Shown one piece after another: positions 62,142 to 64,000 of a DNA stretch of 64,000 bases. The notes below the pieces were generated by a model. It saw only the letters and a program-made list of their open reading frames with translations. It made no database searches and was not told the origin of the DNA. Numbering within the stretch: the first letter of the stretch is position 1; the number at the start of each line of letters is the position of its first letter. The stretch is taken from positions 124,001 to 188,000 of the forward strand of contig VMTA01000047.1 in NCBI GenBank assembly GCA_013791855.1, read 5' to 3'. The stretch comes from Sideroxydans sp. (GTDB lineage Bacteria; Pseudomonadota; Gammaproteobacteria; Burkholderiales; Gallionellaceae). A program made the translations under genes and the position numbers.

Positions 62142-62668
62142 AACAGGCTGGCCGTCACCGCGGCGAGATCGGCGAAAATCCGCGTGCCTTCCGGCAGCCC
62201 GCCCTTCTCTTTCGTTCTATTTCCCTTACCGGTCAGCACCAGATAGGGGATGGCACCCAGCCGGGCGGCGGATTCCAGATCGCGCAAAGAATCTCCCACC
62301 GCGGGTACGTCGCCCAGACCGACACCATAGCGGGCCGATATCTCCAGCATCATGCCGCTCTTGGGTTTGCGGCAACTGCACTCGGCCTCATTGGTATGCG
62401 GACAGAAGAAGATCGCATCGATGCGACCGCCCACCTGCGCCAGCGACTTGTGCATCTTGTCGTGGATGGCATTCAGCGTGGGCATATCGAACAGACCGCG
62501 TCCGATACCGGACTGGTTGGTGGCGACCACCACGCGATAACCCTCCTGATTCAGGCGTGCGATGGCCTCAAGGCTACCGGGGATGGGCTTCCATTCATCC
62601 GGGCTTTTGATGAACTGATCGGAGTCGTAGTTGATGACGCCGTCGCGGTCGAGGATGATAAGTTTCAT
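62138..62668 (-). CDS. gmhB: D-glycero-beta-D-manno-heptose 1,7-bisphosphate 7-phosphatase
   Basis: 176 aa from the ATG at 62668 (track ORF 32 codons longer, overlapping glyS). HAD motifs KLIILDRDGVIN, VVVATNQSGIGRG, GDSLRDLESAARLGA and the zinc site CPHTNEAECSCRKP mark GmhB. It dephosphorylates heptose bisphosphate for LPS core synthesis. The glyS-gmhB-plsC order with ATGA overlaps is conserved in betaproteobacteria. Confidence 0.95.
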   Translation of the reverse strand: MKLIILDRDGVINYDSDQFIKSPDEWKPIPGSLEAIARLNQEGYRVVVATNQSGIGRGLFDMPTLNAIHDKMHKSLAQVGGRIDAIFFCPHTNEAECSCRKPKSGMMLEISARYGVGLGDVPAVGDSLRDLESAARLGAIPYLVLTGKGNRTKEKGGLPEGTRIFADLAAVTASLL

Positions 62669-64000
62669 GCCGCGAGCTTGGAGATGTCGGCCGACTGGTT
62701 CATCAAACGGCCCAATTGTTGCAACAGCAAGGCTCGGTTGATACGCAGCGCCTTGTCCTCGCACATCACCATCACCTTGTCGAAGAAATCGTCGACGAAG
62801 GATTTCAGCGTGACCAGCGTCTTCAGATTGTTGCTGTAATCGCCGCGTTCGAAATAGCCGCGCGCCATCGGCGTGATATCCAGCATGGCCTGATACAGCT
62901 CGCGCTCCGCTTCATCCTGGAACAATGTCACATCGATGGAGGCAGGCAACTCGCCCAACTCTTCGGCGTTCTTGCGCATGATGTTCTGCACGCGCTTGTT
63001 GGCAGCCGCCAGGTCCTTGGCCGCCGACATGGCAGCAAAGGCGCGCACGCCCTGCAAGCGGGGCAGCACCTCGTGCAAACGTCCGCCCAACACCGCCAGC
63101 ACCGCTTCGATATGCGTGCCTTCAAAACTCTGGTCACGCAGATAGCCACGCAGGCGATCGATCATGAAGCCTTCCACATCCGTTGCCACGGTCGCGCTCA
63201 ACATGCCTTGCGGGAAATTGTCGGCGGTCGCTTTCAACAGTGCGGGCAAAGTCAGATCCAGCGGCGTCTCGATCAGGATACGCAGGATGCCCAGTGCCTG
63301 ACGGCGCAGACCGAACGGGTCCTTGTCGCCGGTCGGCACCTGACCGATACCGTAGATGCCGACCAGTGTCTCCAGTTTGTCGGCCAGCGCCACAGCGCAA
63401 GCCAGCGGCCCCTGCGGCAAGGTATCGCCGGCAAAGCGCGGGTGGTAATGCGCCTCGATGGCACTCGCCACTTCCGGCTTCTCGCCATCATGCAGGGCGT
63501 AGTAATGACCGATGATGCCTTGCAGTTCCGGGAACTCACCAACCATGTCGGTGATCAGGTCGGCCTTGCTCAAACGTGCGGCCAGTTCGGTATCTGCCTT
63601 GTCCGCGCCAAGCAGGCGTGCGATGGTGCCGGCCAGCGTGGTGATGCGCTCCACGCGCTGCAACTGCGTGCCCAGTTTGTTGTGGTACACCACGTTGCCC
63701 AGCTTCTCGACGCGCGTTTCCAGTTTTTGTTTGCGATCCTGATTGAAGAAGAATCGGGCATCGGCCAGACGAGGACGCACCACGCGCTGGTTGCCCTCGA
63801 TGATGTGATGCGGATCGGCGATCTGCATGTTGGACACGATCAGGAACTTGTTCAGCAGCTTACCCGTCTGCGCATCCAGCAGCGGGAAGTATTTCTGGTT
63901 CTGCTGCATGGTAAGGATCAGACATTCCTGCGGCACTTCGAGATACTCCTCCTCGAACTGCCCGACATACACTTCCGGCCACTCCACCAGCGCGGTCACT
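62665..64000 (-). CDS. glyS: Glycyl-tRNA synthetase beta subunit (5' part outside window)
   Basis: C-terminal 440 or so residues of a protein of about 690 aa; the apparent start at 63999 is an internal codon. Visible pieces: ECLILTMQQNQKYFPL, NRFLIVSNM-type segment NKFLIVSNMQIADP, GDKDPFGLRRQALGILRI and the C-terminal domain with FFDKVMVMCEDKALRINRALLLQQL. With GlyQ it charges tRNA-Gly in the alpha2beta2 enzyme. The stop overlaps the gmhB start. Confidence 0.97.
   Translation of the reverse strand, partial: VTALVEWPEVYVGQFEEEYLEVPQECLILTMQQNQKYFPLLDAQTGKLLNKFLIVSNMQIADPHHIIEGNQRVVRPRLADARFFFNQDRKQKLETRVEKLGNVVYHNKLGTQLQRVERITTLAGTIARLLGADKADTELAARLSKADLITDMVGEFPELQGIIGHYYALHDGEKPEVASAIEAHYHPRFAGDTLPQGPLACAVALADKLETLVGIYGIGQVPTGDKDPFGLRRQALGILRILIETPLDLTLPALLKATADNFPQGMLSATVATDVEGFMIDRLRGYLRDQSFEGTHIEAVLAVLGGRLHEVLPRLQGVRAFAAMSAAKDLAAANKRVQNIMRKNAEELGELPASIDVTLFQDEAERELYQAMLDITPMARGYFERGDYSNNLKTLVTLKSFVDDFFDKVMVMCEDKALRINRALLLQQLGRLMNQSADISKLAA

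Overview
The window looks like a chromosomal segment of a betaproteobacterium, most plausibly a Gallionellaceae-type iron oxidiser (Sideroxydans/Gallionella-like). This is an inference. It rests on the conserved betaproteobacterial neighbourhoods (flhDC-motAB, ruvCAB-ybgC-tolQRAB-pal-cpoB-queEC, rnb-tonB-aroE-mtgA, lptM-lysA/cyaY) combined with a multiheme cytochrome/porin cluster of the extracellular electron transfer type. No database search was possible.

Layout. (i) 1-7.35 kb, minus strand: a motility and chemotaxis block transcribed flhD-flhC-motA-motB-MCP-MCP-cheV. The two chemoreceptors each carry one CxxCH heme-c motif in the periplasmic domain, which suggests redox taxis. (ii) 7.4-9.7 kb: a type IV pilin gene with a near-consensus sigma54 promoter, its terminator, and a GT-C membrane glycosyltransferase with C-terminal TPRs that probably modifies the pilin. 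(iii) 9.7-22.1 kb: eight tightly spaced signalling genes on the minus strand: CHASE2-Ser/Thr kinase, PP2C phosphatase, FHA protein, CHASE2-class III adenylate cyclase, metallo-beta-lactamase-fold cyclic-nucleotide phosphodiesterase candidate, double cNMP-binding/rhodanese protein, GAF-fused PilB/GspE-like ATPase, GAF-HD-GYP c-di-GMP phosphodiesterase. This is the best candidate in the window for an undescribed integrated system. (iv) 22.2-25.4 kb: sucCD with terC and uspA. (v) 25.5-33.2 kb: a porin-cytochrome locus (inner-membrane b-type-like protein, 24-heme cytochrome, 12-heme cytochrome, AMIN/TPR beta-barrel protein). Divergent to it is a ferredoxin/FAD oxidoreductase whose FAD-binding parts occur in a permuted order. 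(vi) 33.2-33.4 kb: tRNA-Thr(TGT) and tRNA-Lys(TTT). (vii) 33.4-43.6 kb: queC, queE, the Tol-Pal operon, ybgC, ruvBA, a UbiA-family prenyltransferase, ruvC and yebC, with a vestigial second ruvC 5' end between ruvC and yebC. (viii) 43.7-56.7 kb, mostly plus strand: small cytochrome c, EF-hand protein, RNase II, TonB, a CHASE/PAS/GGDEF protein, a probable zinc-uptake set lacking an ATPase, aroE (with an AT-rich internal segment), mtgA, mgtE. (ix) 56.9-64 kb: histone-H1-like repeat protein, lysA and an overlapping lptM missed by the ORF track, a membrane protein fusing a frataxin-like domain to a retropepsin-like protease, genuine cyaY, a YgjP-type metallopeptidase, plsC, gmhB, and the 3' part of glyS.

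How the parts fit (inference). Periplasmic redox state would be read by heme receptors, and electrons from an extracellular donor would pass through the porin-cytochrome locus. The pilus and surface lifestyle would be tuned by serine/threonine phosphorylation, cAMP and c-di-GMP from the signalling operon next to pilA. The remaining genes are housekeeping: TCA cycle, envelope integrity, recombination, queuosine, lysine/shikimate, peptidoglycan and LPS heptose synthesis.
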